Assembly (NCBI GenBank): GCA_963971405.1
Contig: OZ020492.1
Span: forward strand, 2,170,001-2,234,000
Reading direction: 5' to 3'
Source of the DNA: Psococerastis gibbosa
Taxonomy: Eukaryota; Arthropoda; Insecta; Psocodea; Psocidae
DNA length: 64,000 bases
Shown: in pieces, positions 22,504-33,796 of the stretch
Layout: every line of letters begins with the position of its first letter
How positions within the stretch are numbered: position 1 is the first letter of the stretch
Notes under the pieces: generated by a model
Seen by the model: the letters and a program-made list of their open reading frames with translations, nothing else
Databases searched by the model: none
What the model was told of the DNA's origin: nothing
Program-made: the position numbers and the translations under genes

Positions 22504-22888
22504 GTTGCCCATTCCATTGACCGGCTAGGGCTATTTCCAAAAACGGTGACGTGGTAGCAGACATTCAAGACTTAGGTGGCGTTTCCACCGACCTCGCATT
22601 GCCGAATTGACGGAAATGTTTATTTTCCTCTATGCCATAGTTAAAATTGATCAATGATCATACAGTAAAATCACAAACAAACAAACTAAAATTAAAAACT
22701 TGGCGTCATGGGATATGTTAAGTACAAACATTTTAATAGATTTCTATAAAAAGAAAAATTCTAATTTCCGTCTATGTCATTTGCATTCTGCAATGCGAGA
22801 TCGGTGGAAACGCAACCTAAGTCTTGAATGTCTGCTACCACGTCACTGTTTTTGGAAATAGCCCTAGCCGGTCAATGGAATGGGCGCC
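22504..22888. mobile_element. Harbinger-type MITE, second full copy
   Basis: Same structure and near-identical sequence as 7169-7551. Flanks are TTA (22501-22503) and CTA (22889-22891), compatible with a 3-bp duplication with one change. Ends are GTTGCCCATTCC and GGAATGGGCGCC. Confidence 0.8.
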
Positions 22889-23087
22889 CTACCTGTGATA
22901 TCCCGCGCTGTGCCTGAAGCAGGTGGGTCAAGAAAAATATGTCATCAGGTGTCTCTTAGCAGGTTTACGTATGTAAGGTATACTATATATGTATATAGTA
23001 TATAAGGTAAACACTACAAGTCCATAAAAATCCTTTCGAAATAATAAAAAGGTGTTGATTATATTAGGATGGGTGCAGATAGTACTA

Positions 23088-24377
23088 TTTATAAATAAAT
23101 TTATATATCTGTTAAATTATACAATCAAGTAATCAACAAGTACAATAACCAGTAATCAACAAGAATAAATAAAGTAATATCGTCAAAATATCGTCAAAAT
23201 CAGGTAGTTCTGTCATTGTGCTCGTGCCTCTGTGACAGTGTAAAAAGCTTTCTCTAAGAGGTGGTCTCTAAGGAATTAAGGGATGTTAGTAACAATTCTC
23301 GCCCCTCTTTGATTTGCTAACTAGCTAACATATCCACAAGGTTGTTCACTGCAGAAAAGAATGTTACAAATGCGTGCACGTCGTTAAAATCTATATTGCA
23401 TTTCCATTTCTTGCATTAGTCTCGCCACCTAGGTCTCTCCAGTCATTTCGTTTATAATATATTTTGCCACTTAATTCTTATAGCGTGTTCGCTGTAAAGT
23501 TATTGTTATTAGTTTTTTTTCTATGTGGCCTGCCTCTTCCTTCATTTATTGCTAATAGTATTATTTCAAATATCTTAATAGAATTACACCGTAATGTAGT
23601 TTTAATAAAAATTTCTCCATATTGTCTATTGTACCTTGTCGTTCATAGCGTTACGGTGCTCACGTAGAGTTTCCAAAAATTCAGCACAACGCAAATACAT
23701 AATATTTGGAGGGGGGGCTGATTGATTACCTGTAGCTATCAACATTAGATTCTACCAACCAAAACGCTTACTTTGTTACTTGACGACTCATATATAAATA
23801 TATATATTTATTACATTTTATAACATATTTTGAATAGCGTTTTGTTGGAAAAGTATAGTATACCATTTAATTAAATAGTATTCTCATAATCAACATCAAT
23901 TAAACATTAATTATTTAATTTTGTCATCTGATTCCATATCATTTGCAATAAAATCTTCTGATTTTTGAACGGCGTGAACTTTGACCTTCTATATATTTTC
24001 AGTGGCACCCCAAATATTATGATTCAGTATAGTATAACAAGCAGCACTAGAATCAGTTTTAAATTATTAGTTGTATTTTAATTCAAGATCCAAGTCCATT
24101 TTCTCACTTGGTGACAAGATTTTAATGATTGCTTCGACTTTGAAAACTCCCGATTGAACTGAGAGCGGCGAGAAATGCTACTGACTTCCCTAAATTGCTT
24201 AGAGAAGCTTAGAGATTGCTTTCTACACTGTCACTGAGGCACTAGCACAATGATAATGACAGAACTACCTGATTTTAACGATATTTTGACGATTTTACTT
24301 TATACTATCTTGTCAATTACTTGTTGATTACTTGATTGTATAATTTACCAGAAATGTATATTTATTTATTTATTACT
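23088..24377. mobile_element. 1.3-kb element with about 230-bp inverted arms
   Basis: Left arm 23088-23315 and right arm 24145-24377 are complementary across blocks such as AAATTATACAATCAAGTAAT, CGTCAAAATATCGTCAAAAT and CAGGTAGTTCTGTCATT, with small indels. The interior, about 830 bp, has no transposase. The target duplication is not readable because both flanks are T/A-rich. A SINE-5 begins just beyond the right end. Confidence 0.75.
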
Positions 24378-24379
24378 GA

Positions 24380-24550
24380 TGGTGAGGTGGTAGCGTGCTT
24401 GTACTTGTGCTAGCCTCTACAAGCTATGCAATCGGAGACGTGCCGTAACTCAACACGGGTACTAAACTATAGAGGCAACTGAAGAGGTCAATCGGATACA
24501 TTAATAAATTGTTTGTATGCGATTAATCTTTCGTTAAAAAAAAACAAAAA
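24380..24550 (+). mobile_element. SINE-5 copy
   Basis: Starts near GATGGTGAGGTGGTAGCGTG (box-A-like) and continues with ACTTGTGC, CAATCGGAGACGTGCCGTAA and TCAATCGGATACATTAATAA. It ends GTTTGTATGCGATTAATC and a poly-A-rich tail. Further copies are at 42958, 61975, 62168-62712 (-) and 52240 (-). A tRNA origin is likely but no clear box B is visible. Confidence 0.65.
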
Positions 24551-24884
24551 TGCATGTTGGAGGCTCAGTAAGCCTATGGCTTAATAGCTTCTACGTCTTC
24601 GTCCACGTCACGCTAGTTTCCAGTCCAACTTGGAGTCTTGGACCTTTTTTAATGACTTTTGGTGACATCCTACGCCAGTGTTTATGTTGCCAGCCGATGA
24701 TTGCTCCAGCCTTGCATCCTCCAGGATATTTCGTTGCCTAAAAATAAGTCAGCATCTGTACATTAAGTAGACATCTTGGGGCAGAGTACCATACTACCAT
24801 ATAACCCGCGTCGTGTTGTCGTTCTACTGTCTGTTCGTGTATTGAATACAGCATACTATGAGACCTGGGTACTTACTTTTACAT

Positions 24885-25055
24885 CGTCTTTGTCCTCAGT
24901 GAGGGTCGGCGGCACGGCAGCGGCGTTTCCAAGCAACTCTGTTTAGAGCGTCTTCCTTGTTCAGGGCGAGAGTCCTTATATCTTCTTCGATTTTTCTGGG
25001 GAGTGTCATTTTCGGTCTTCCCCGTGGGCGGGGTCCAGGGAGTGTCATGTTCTGG
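24885..25055 (-). pseudogene. RTE-type LINE ORF2 C-terminal fragment
   Basis: The minus strand reads PRGRPKMTLP, then RKIEEDIRTLALNKEDAL and NRVAWKRRCRAADPH before a stop. This is the same terminal pattern as 5650-5768 and keeps more of the upstream GRP motif. It ends near AAAAGTAAGTA, the short tail shared with the other RTE remnant. Truncated; not functional. Confidence 0.75.
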
Positions 25056-25059
25056 TCTG

Positions 25060-26965
25060 ATTATGAAATTTTGCGCCCAATGCTAGGGTTTTTTAAAAAT
25101 TAAAATCTAATATAATATTTGTAATTATTAATTTAGAGGATTTTGCATTGGATTTGGAATTTTCTATAAGAACAAACATACTTACTTACATAACGTGTCT
25201 GGGCTTAGGACACGCTGGTCCAAAACATTGTAAACAACTGTATGTAGATGTAGACACATTAATTAAAATTCTTATTATATTTCAAAATTCTACCTGGACA
25301 TCTCAATGTTTAATAGTATTTCCTACAATTATTAAACAATGCAACCATTGTCTTGTATTCTAATAATTTATTAATTTGAATTTCCCGCTCATATTTTAAC
25401 ACCGTCACGTGACACCTTACTAATGCGGCGTTAAAAAATAAACCCGGTATTATAATAATCCCAAATTGCCATGATCGGGCTGATGGAACTTTGTAGTTCT
25501 ACTAGTAGAAGTCATTATTTAATCAAGCTATTGAATAACATTGCATTCCTGCAAAAATTTCTGTAGTAGACATCACATATCAGAATACCTACATCGCCCT
25601 ACCGATATATATAAAGTATATATACAATATTTTAAAAACTTTGCTTTTTCAGCTGCAAATTCAAATACTTTGGCCTCGAAAATCCATGTAAACCCTGAGG
25701 GACGGCTTATATTAAATATAAAAAGTATGATAGTGACAAATGCCGGGGTGGCACACACCAAGGAAAATATTTTATGTCTCGAATGTTATTTTGAGTTCTT
25801 TGGAACCCCCACCCCCTCCCCGAAACTACTCTACTAACAACATTTATCATACATGTCTTTCTCCCATTGAAGATTGATGGACATATTTCTTTCCTTGCAT
25901 CTGATCAACAACCCCTGGCCCCATCCTACTAGAGCTTACTCACAAATAAATAATATGCACAGTTTCAAAATATTGCAACCTTTTCTGATTCCCCTGATGT
26001 GTAGGCCTATGTCTCAGGTCCAGCAGAAAATAATTTCATTTGTGTTCCGTCTCGAACCTCGAGTTTTACGAATCATAATGTAGAGAGATCTCCTCCAATT
26101 TACGTCATGTCATCTAGGGCTCTGCAATTCAATTAAGTGTAGGTTGATTTAAAAAAAATGGTATAGGGTGTCCAATTTCCTCCAAAATAATATCAATTAA
26201 TTCAATGACTCCAATTGCACCGTCCTTTTTGATTTAACGAATTTCTTCTGATAGTAGCAACTTTACTCACGGTGCACTTGGTTCAGATTGTTCTGTGTTG
26301 ATAATTTAAAAATGTGTTAAGTCCCTCGATTAAAAATTTCCTTGTTTATCTCGGAAAAGTATTACTGAAGGGCTATGTGAAAACTCAGATTGTACAGTCG
26401 AGGTATTTTTATATTTTATGTGAAGTTCCGAAGGCTTTAGTTAATCATATTGTATTGTACCACAAAGGTATGCCACGGACGTTGTCTTAGAGACATTTAT
26501 GGGACCTGCCGAGTTGTTTTTTACATGTGCCCTCTATTATTTCATCTTTGATAGTTGTGGGAATGTGCTGGTCTTTTGTGTTTTCTGGTAAGCGTCGTGT
26601 TTTTCCTATTTATCCATTTAGGGCATGGAAAAACATTGTGATTGTTCCAATTTTTGGACTCAAGGTTTTCAATCGAATTACACGTGTTGTGGACATAAGA
26701 CCATTGTCGCCGACTTTGCAGACGTACAAACTTTGGACTTCGCCTAAATGCAGTAGCCTACATTATGTTAAAATGTTTATGTTACTCGTTAGGCAGTTCA
26801 TTAACTTCATTTGTAAAGCCACGGAGGGAAAAAAATGGAGTACTTGAATCGTATTATGCTGTTATGATAGGAATTAGGTTGAATTTGGCCTGCAAATATA
26901 TCTCTTAAAAGTCAGGGGTGCATAGGACCCCCAAAAAACGTATTTCGGCTTTCTTATTTATATTT
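25060..26965. other. No gene seen in about 1.9 kb
   Basis: Frames of 60-106 codons, the largest at 26527-26847 (+), have no recognised domain, signal sequence or splice context. 25437-25480 shares a short block with 5033-5072. Confidence 0.45.
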
Positions 26966-26967
26966 TG

Positions 26968-27142
26968 AAGATTTCAACGGATTTACACAATTTGAGGTAC
27001 CAGGAATCCAAAAAAGGTTTTTACAAAATGTTCGTCTGCATGTCTGTATGTCTTTTTCTGTCTGTTGGTTCTACTGGATGGATTTCGATGAAATTTGGTA
27101 TGTTTGTTCAAAAAACTCATATCTAGGGTCTTGAATCCTTGG
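26968..27142 (+). mobile_element. Decayed HINE-like fragment
   Basis: GATTTCAACGGATTTACACA, CCAGGAATCCAAAAAAGG, then a degenerate GTCTGTATGTCT run and GGATTTCGATGAAATTTGG. It matches the 5' part of the family with substantial divergence. Confidence 0.75.
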
Positions 27143-27164
27143 ACAATTATTTTTAATTATTTTA

Positions 27165-27480
27165 TTTTACAGCCCCAGAACGAAGCTATCAAGTTAAATG
27201 CGACCTAGTGGGCTTTAATCACACTAATAACAACTACAATATAATGAGAATTTAAAATTAAAATAAATTGTTTTTGAGAAATAATTTTTTTTAGCATTTA
27301 TTTCATTTTTATGGTGTAAAACCAACCAACCCCCCCCCCCCCCTAAAATTCATGTAGCACAAAACCATAAAGAAATTTTATGAGACATGATTTTTATGAA
27401 CCTGCACGCCGAATTTCATTAAAATCTATAGAGTAGTTTGCCCACAATTTGCCTCCCCAAAAGTTATAACAATCCAAATT
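27165..27480 (-). mobile_element. Decayed HINE-like fragment facing the previous one
   Basis: On the minus strand: GGCAAACTACTCTATAGATT, GCAGGTTCATAAAAATCATG, a poly-G tract, ATTATTTCTCAAAAACAA and CTTGATAGCTTCGTTCTGGG. The two fragments meet in opposite orientation. Confidence 0.75.
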
Positions 27481-27614
27481 TGGAGAGTTACACTTCAAAA
27501 AGACACTCCAGCCCGATTATCTTGAGCCTGTAGCTTTTTAGTTTGAGAATACCATGAGGAACGCTTCTGTAAATAAACCTCGGGTTAGCAACAATTCCGA
27601 GTTTGACCCCTATT

Positions 27615-27931
27615 CAGTGGCGGCGCTACAAGGGGTGCCCGAGGGGGCCCCACTTATGAGATATTTGACATTTTATTAAATGGTAACAAGTTACTTACTT
27701 CCATTACGGTATGCCTACTCCCCATTGGCATAAATAGGGGGGTCCTGGGGGGATGAGTAATGAATCTAAGTCTAGGGGTCCTAAAGCCCCCCCCCCTTCC
27801 CAGAAATGTTGGGAATTTACGCCAATGCTACTCCCAATGAAAAATGTTTTGTTTTTTCATTGGCCCCCAGATTGAAGTCATGCCCCCTCCCCCCCCGTCT
27901 TAAAATTTCTAGCGCCACCACTGCGGCACTG
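27615..27931. mobile_element. hAT-type MITE, 317 bp
   Basis: Left end CAGTGGCGGCGCTACA, right end TAGCGCCACCACTG with an extra CGGCACTG. Flanks are identical: CCCCTATT at 27607-27614 and 27932-27939. Poly-C tracts inside. Confidence 0.85.
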
Positions 27932-27986
27932 CCCCTATTCCAGTAATTAGAACGCACCCTTAAAAACCATAAGTAACAAACAATAA

Positions 27987-28128
27987 GGCGGGGTTTCCAC
28001 ATGCGTCAATGGTCAATGAGAAATATGAAATTGACGTTTTAGCAGACATTAAAGACATACTAAAAATGTCTGCTACAACGTTAATTTCATATTTCTCATT
28101 GACCATTGACGTATGTGGAAACCCCGCC
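27987..28128. mobile_element. 142-bp Harbinger-type hairpin MITE
   Basis: Ends GGCGGGGTTTCCACATGCG and its complement, flanked by TAA on both sides (27984-27986, 28129-28131). The arms are about 65 bp with roughly three mismatches, so a transcript would fold end to end. The terminal motif is shared with the inner motif of the MITE at 7169. Confidence 0.9.
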
Positions 28129-28131
28129 TAA

Positions 28132-28565
28132 TCATTATAAAGTCTTGATACTGCGCTAAATTTAAGAGACTCAAATGGCATCGTGGTGGTGTACAAGTCG
28201 GCATAGGGATCCCCATGATATTGATGTATTCATTGTCTATTGCATCCCGATGTTATCTCCGACTAAAGCACGATCCGCTATGAATTGTGCCGACCCCACG
28301 AAATATTATTTTATTTATTGACATTTTCTAGTTGTAAAGTCATCAGGCCGGGCTCACAGATCGAATCCACTCCTTGGTTATCGGGCTCGGCGCATCTCTC
28401 AGACCCCCGTGAGGTGGTCTCCACATTTTCTTTCTTTGAATTTTAAGGTCTCCCGTATATTATTTGGCATAAGTGTCATCGGCATAGCTTGTCGCAACTT
28501 GGCGCTTCTTGTTGCAACTTGTCAACTTGCCTAAGGTCAAACTTAGGCTAAAGATCAAATAAATT
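28132..28565. other. No gene seen
   Basis: No coding signal or repeat recognised between the MITE and the LINE tail. Confidence 0.45.
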
Positions 28566-28579
28566 AGAAGAATATCACG

Positions 28580-28940
28580 AATGTTATAGAAAGAAAGAAA
28601 ATTGCCTTTATTTTCCATATGGGAGAACGCCCACTCTTACATTAACCCATAATGAATAATTCAATTTTACTCTTCTGCTTCCTCTTCCCTCTTCAGTGCC
28701 GCGTGCGCAGCGTGAGGGGGTTGCCCTGGAACTATTTCATATACAGTCGGACGCTAGCGTCTTGAGCTCGACCATTATTTTTCCCCTTGCTCTTTGCTCA
28801 ATCCTCGAGGGTTGTCCTCGGTCTGCCGATGGGTCTTCTACCTTGCTTCCGCCAAGCTCCGGATGGTCCTATTCTTTTCAATCCTTCGGACGTAGCCAAA
28901 CCATTATAGCTGCCTGTTCTCCATTCTTCTCTCAACAATT
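28580..28940 (-). pseudogene. LINE ORF2 C-terminal remnant with 3' tail
   Basis: Minus-strand pieces in different frames read WFGYVRRI, EKNRTIRSLAEAR, GRRPIGRPRTTLED, VELKTLASD and SRATPSRCARGTEE, the C-terminal pattern of a LINE reverse transcriptase. Stops and frameshifts separate them. The 3' end carries TGTAAGAGTGGGCG ... GGAAAATAAAGGCAATTTTC, a tail also found at 38495, 38703 (-) and 48672. Dead copy. Confidence 0.65.
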
Positions 28941-28974
28941 TTATACAATATTACAAATTCAACAGAAAAAAAGG

Positions 28975-29215
28975 GCCAACGGTCATACCAAGTTGAATCC
29001 ACCAAAATATAGCCTGTTCCGAACTGCGGCAAACTTGGTAGTGTGCACAGCGTTGGCAGGGGAACGTGGTGGGACATGATAACGTGCTGAGACTATACCA
29101 GTCAGTTTGAGTGCGTTCCGAGTCCTGCTCACCTCCGAATTAATCGTGTGACTTTACTATGTTCCCCAAGTGGTTCGGAATCCACTATAATGAGGAGGTG
29201 CACCCTGTCAGTCAA
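28975..29215 (+). repeat. R6 repeat, longer copy
   Basis: From CCAAGTTGAATCCACCAAAA through GTGTGCACAGCGTTGGCAGG and CACCTCCGAATTAATCGTGT to CAAGTGGTTCGGAATCCACT. Same order as 2680-2835 with about 100 bp more at the left. Confidence 0.65.
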
Positions 29216-29219
29216 CTTT

Positions 29220-29650
29220 ATTTCTCCCCGAGGTGAAAGAGTCTGCCCTTAGGGTGTCTCAAGCTAATAAACAGACTCACTCCCCTCGCCGCCAGGCTGA
29301 GAGGGTTGCCTTAAGCAGAAATTCTGAAAGAGACCATTTACACACCATTCACACTCCTGTTCACACCACTAAGTCTAATATAGTTACAAAGGCTGTCACG
29401 GCCAGAGTTACGTGATGAAGCAGTAGATGTTAGGCCGTGGTCGTACTGAAAGCGTACTTCTAAACGTTTCATCAATATCTGCGGTCTACATCTTCTCTGG
29501 AACTGTGTAGACTTCTAAGATTGTGTCTCGGAGGCACAGCAGCAACTGAACTTGCTTGAGATGTCGACCGCTGATGTTGACGAAACATTTGGTGATTTGG
29601 AAGTACACTTTGGGAACGACCACGAACCGGATTCTACTGCTTCATCACTA
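29220..29650. other. No gene seen
   Basis: No repeat or coding signal recognised. Confidence 0.4.
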
Positions 29651-29654
29651 CCAA

Positions 29655-29760
29655 GACTGCTGCAGTTTTGAACTAGCTCGGTTCTGGTGGATTCATCTTG
29701 GAATGGCCATCGGCGGTACCTATACTGTAGGCCGGCAAAGAATTCGCTTTGTCCGATAGT
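29655..29760 (-). repeat. R6 fragment
   Basis: GCTCGGTTCTGGTGGATTCA and a GGCCATCGGCGG block parallel 34680-34730 (CTCTGGTCCGCTGGATTCAA). Confidence 0.45.
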
Positions 29761-29764
29761 CGGG

Positions 29765-31115
29765 TTGTTCGTGAACTCATAGTCTCACACGCTTATTACT
29801 AATCTGGAAATCTTTAAAAGAGATCCACTGGGAGACAAGGCTAATAATTACAGTGTAATGTGCAGGGCATACAAGACAATGTTTGATCCTTAGGTAATGA
29901 CAACATTGTGCGGGGTCAAGCTGGCCGGACACGATCTCAGTTGGAGGCACGATCCGGCCCAGCCACATATTTCCTATCAGCAACTCACTTCGATTCTGTT
30001 CTCACGATGTCATTTATATCGTTATTATCGGCCATTACGACTATCGATGTATTGAATGAAGTGTCTGTTAAGGGGCAACCCTGTCATCGAATCAGGGCTG
30101 TCTAAGGTTTTTTTTGTTTACTGACTTTTTGGGAACCAGTACCAGGGTTCATGTTGACAGCATGGACGGATACTGGGGAGGTGGAATTTTCCCCAAGTTT
30201 AGTTTTGTTTTTATATCTACGCTGTAAAATCAAAATTTTGCTCTGGAAATTCGTAAAACCCCACTATTTTGCAACTGTATTTTAAGGAAATTGCCCACGG
30301 GTGAGACCCCCGGGACCCCCTGTCTGGAATACTTTCAATGAGTCTCGGTCTGTAAAATGCTGTAAAAATGCGCTAAGCTCCTATTGCTTCGAGCCATTTT
30401 TTTAAAACTTCTTTCCGTCCAACGACTTGTCCTTGAGCCAACTTTAGGCTTCAACTTCGCGAACACGAGCTTGCTCTTAGGATCTAAGACATATATCAAC
30501 AAATTGAAGCGTAATATTTTTATTGATAGAATGAATGAATAAACGACTTTATTGCAATACAAATGACGAACAATATGACTATAAAGTCTTTTTTTCATGT
30601 TAACCATAACTTAATAATAGTATGCATAGTAGAATACAACTTAAATTGTCGTATGTGGAATGTAAAAAGGGGGAAAGAAGGTAAAACAGAAGGGGGAAAA
30701 GGGGGGGGGGGTCCATTGTTTGTACTGCTACGAGGCTAGGTAACATTGACGAAAATATGCGATCTTTGCTAGCTTACCGTCTTCACAGCATTTCCAAAAT
30801 TTTGAAGTTAAGCGAGGCAAACTACCTACCAATGTGTTGTCTGTGAGAAAAAAATCCACTATTATTATTATAGAGCAGTAAAAACATTTTTTTTCGGGGG
30901 GGGGGGCGGCGTGGTGTGAACTGATTTTCCCGGCTTAATTTTTTCACCAATCTGCCAATGATTATGTCTATTGAAGTTTTATATTAATATTTCTTATATA
31001 ATGTCATAGGGTATTTATAATTTATGACGATTTTTTCATCAATTTTACAATGCGTGAAATCTTAGTCTCCAGTAACTTTAATGAAATGATTAGAAACACC
31101 AAAAATTAGAAATAC
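29765..31115. other. No gene seen
   Basis: Poly-G tracts at 30698-30710 and 30896-30907, and an antisense AT-rich retroposon-like tail near 30525-30560. No open frame of note. Confidence 0.45.
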
Positions 31116-31121
31116 ATTATC

Positions 31122-31308
31122 GGGGCTTGTGGTCCAGCAGTTAAGACGACGCCCCGGTTAGGCGTACATCGTGGGTTGGAATCCCGCCAAGTCAAGTTTT
31201 TCTATATCTTCTAACTTCGGTTATAACGAGGAGGTTACCTCTTCAATGAAAGTTAATTTAATTTCAGTGTTATATATACTGTATACTACTGCAATATAAT
31301 GTATAAAA
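31122..31308 (+). mobile_element. SINE-1 copy, near full length
   Basis: Head GGGGCTTGTGGTCCAGCAGT (box A within TGGTCCAGCAG), ACGCCCCGGTTAGGCGT (anticodon-like stem) and GGGTTGGAATCCC (box B with one change). The tail contains GGTTATAACGAGGAGG and AAAGTTAATTTAATTTCAG. Confidence 0.85.
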
Positions 31309-31309
31309 C

Positions 31310-32510
31310 ATTTATATTATTATTATAATGTCAAAAAAATCTATATTATTGTTGACGTATAGGTTGAGTGGGCCACTGCAAATGCCAGTCCAAAATAGCA
31401 CTTCAAGAAAAATAATACAAATGGGGCTCTGAATCAATCAATTTCATATATTTGGGCCCCTCCCAAAATATACAATATATATTTATAAGGGGAATCCGGA
31501 GGTGTCTTCCAGGAGAAAAACTTCAATTACAGCCCGAAATAGTATTTTTTTTTTTTTTTTTTTTTTTTCATTTCACGTGCATATGTGTTTCTAAGCAGTG
31601 AAATTAATGCCGAACGCTCATTAAATCTGGCTTCCTTTTAATTAACCACCATTAAAATATTTCTGTAGAAGCAGAAAGCGAGCAAGAAACGAATTTCCCC
31701 CAATGTCTTTTAGAAGTAACCGCGCTGGGGGAAAATTTTTTGAAAGACAAAAATGGGAAAAGACGGAAAATGAAAAATCATTTCTAGGGTTTCATCGCTG
31801 AAGCCTTTGAAATAATTTGATTAGCCAATTCTTGGGGTTTTTAATTGAGGCTTTAGGCTCTTTCGATCCACCTGGCGTATTTGTTAGCTTGTGATTAATC
31901 AGCCTTAGGGGTCCCCAACTTTGCCCCAGCTAGTTCCAACCCAACCAAAATATTTATGGACGAGGGCAACTTTTGATTCATTTTTCGAGAAAGTTCTCTA
32001 AAATTTTGTAATAGCTTAGTTTATGAATTTATAAATATTAGAGTGAAAATTTATGACGTTGCATTAAAAGTGCTCACTGAAGATCGGAGCAGGGGAGGAG
32101 CTATGCGCCCCCCCCCCCCAATGTTTGTAATGGCTTGTAAAAATACAAGGCGAAAAAATTGAAAAAACAGTTCGGAACTAAATTTTTGTATCGATACATC
32201 GTGACAATACGGCCGGAACAGTTCAGTTAATAGAGATTTGGACTATGAAACGAAACATCGAGGTTCGAAACTTGAAATAGCTTTTAGTGACAGCCAGTGC
32301 CAGTTCGAGGGTTGATAATACGCGATCCTCCTGGAACCGTACTCAAGATTAAATTTTTTGGGGGGGGGGGGGCAAGAACAAAATTTTTTTATAAGTGATA
32401 TAAGTGAACTGTAGTGATTTTAGTAGTTTTAGCTAAAACTTATACATTATTTATTATTTTTTATCAAATAAGGAGGGCCATGGTCCCCTTGCCCCCCACC
32501 CTTGGGTACG
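31310..32510. other. No gene seen; poly-T at 31542-31568
   Basis: Homopolymer tracts (also poly-C near 32108, poly-G near 32360) and AT-rich DNA. No repeat ends matched. Confidence 0.45.
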
Positions 32511-32514
32511 GGCC

Positions 32515-32775
32515 TGCCGACCAAGTATCAGACAGACCGGTCTCTGTGAGCAGGCCGACAAAACCTGTCAAAACCATGTCAAATCTCAACCCGGAGATAA
32601 GCGTGCATTCAAGGACCAGATGCTGAAGCGTCCCTTCTGCCCCACAAGGGCAGAGAGTAGAAGACACAATACCTAGCTTATGCAAATGGCACGGAGTTGT
32701 AGTGTGACCTAAGTGCATTCTTATAAGCTTATATGGTTTATCAGAGGAGTCCTCGGGTCTTAGCCATATAGCCAT
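32515..32775 (-). pseudogene. LINE ORF2 C-terminal fragment with CxC...HxxxxC motif
   Basis: The minus strand encodes RMHLGHTTTPCHLHKLG followed by LCPCGAEGTLQHLVLEC, the cysteine-histidine motif near the C-terminus of many LINE ORF2 proteins. The frame runs on into GGCCCGTACCCAAGGG-type sequence, probably another repeat end at about 32500-32515, so its last 25-30 residues are not LINE. 5'-truncated. Confidence 0.75.
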
Positions 32776-32951
32776 GCGTGTTCGGAAACATAATATATAC
32801 TATACCGGTAGGGAAAAACACGGCGAATTTTGAGGGCAACGGCATGCCAAATAGAGCACTGGTGAAGAGAGAAAAACTTGTGTTAGCCCTCAGGCCTAAA
32901 CCCTCAGACCTAAACCCTCATTGCGTTTTTTTTTTTTTTAATCTGGTAACA

Positions 32952-33062
32952 TTGTAACTGCAAAGGCTTTTGCGGCCGGAGTCAAATGAAGAACCAGTAG
33001 AATCCGGGCTGATGGGCCGTTTCAATTCGACCACGGCCCATCAGCCCGGATTCAACTGGTTC
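32952..33062. mobile_element. Penelope-like scrap with a 14-bp target duplication
   Basis: Flanked by TTAATCTGGTAACA at 32938-32951 and 33063-33076. The insert shares GTAACTGCAAA, GGCCGGAGTCA and AGTAGAATCCGGGCTGATGG with the complement of 21360-21440. It folds on itself: 32988-33020 is complementary to 33033-33064. Confidence 0.6.
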
Positions 33063-33079
33063 TTAATCTGGTAACAGTA

Positions 33080-33790
33080 AATACTTCAAAATTGCAGCAG
33101 AAATGTCTATATCCGTATTGGCCCAATATCCCCACCTACCTGTCAGGTACGTAGGTGCGTTTAGCTTTGAACTAGTATTACCCAATATTTTTATATCTAT
33201 ATTGTTATAGGGTACGTTATTTGCGTCTGCACTTAAGCCTTGAAGCCTATTCTTCCCCTAATGAATAATACATCTATTTCATCCTCAATCGGACGCATCG
33301 CGAACGCTCGGAATATATGGTAAAAGAACAGAAACCACCTTTGTTTAAATACTCCAGTCCATTTGCCCATTTCGAAGCTGCCCACACTCCCAGCTTCTTC
33401 TTTAAGACAAGGCCCGTCATTGAGAAATACCGAGAAGTCAAATGCAAATAAATTATGGTAGAAAAAATTAATAATAATATGATTTGTAGCTGGAGTCCAT
33501 AATCTCAGGTCCACTTTATTATGATAATGGTAAGACGGATGATTGACACAGGTCACACGAGAAGAGAGGTAAGTAAAGAAGACTAAGATTCTGGGATGTG
33601 TCAAGTCATTGTTGCTAAGACAATAGGCTTCTTAGGTACTCGTATCATGAGGAACCTGTCTGGACCACCTTACTGCGGGCTACCTGAGAGCCATGTAAGT
33701 GAATCACACAGTGTATGGCGTTCTTTACAGTCAAACCTGAGAATCTTCGTTTGCCTATGCCCCGGAGGAGGAAGGTGATTTTTAAGCGGC
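33080..33790. other. No gene seen
   Basis: A 123-codon frame on the minus strand (33233-33604) has no recognised domain or supporting context. Not called as a gene. Confidence 0.45.
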
Positions 33791-33796
33791 AGATAC

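Noticed and set aside
26527..26847. 106-codon plus-strand frame as a gene
   Set aside because: Hydrophobic stretches only, nothing recognisable, and no supporting neighbour.
30152..30335. hAT MITE starting CATGGACGGATACTGGGG
   Set aside because: No matching right end or 8-bp duplication could be found.
32886..32925. Telomere-like CCTAAACCCTCA repeats
   Set aside because: Only about three imperfect units of 11-14 bp; no array and not a standard animal telomere motif.
33233..33604. 123-codon minus-strand frame as a gene
   Set aside because: No domain, signal peptide, repeat of pattern in a second copy, or splice context; length is within chance for AT-rich DNA of this size when stops happen to be spaced.
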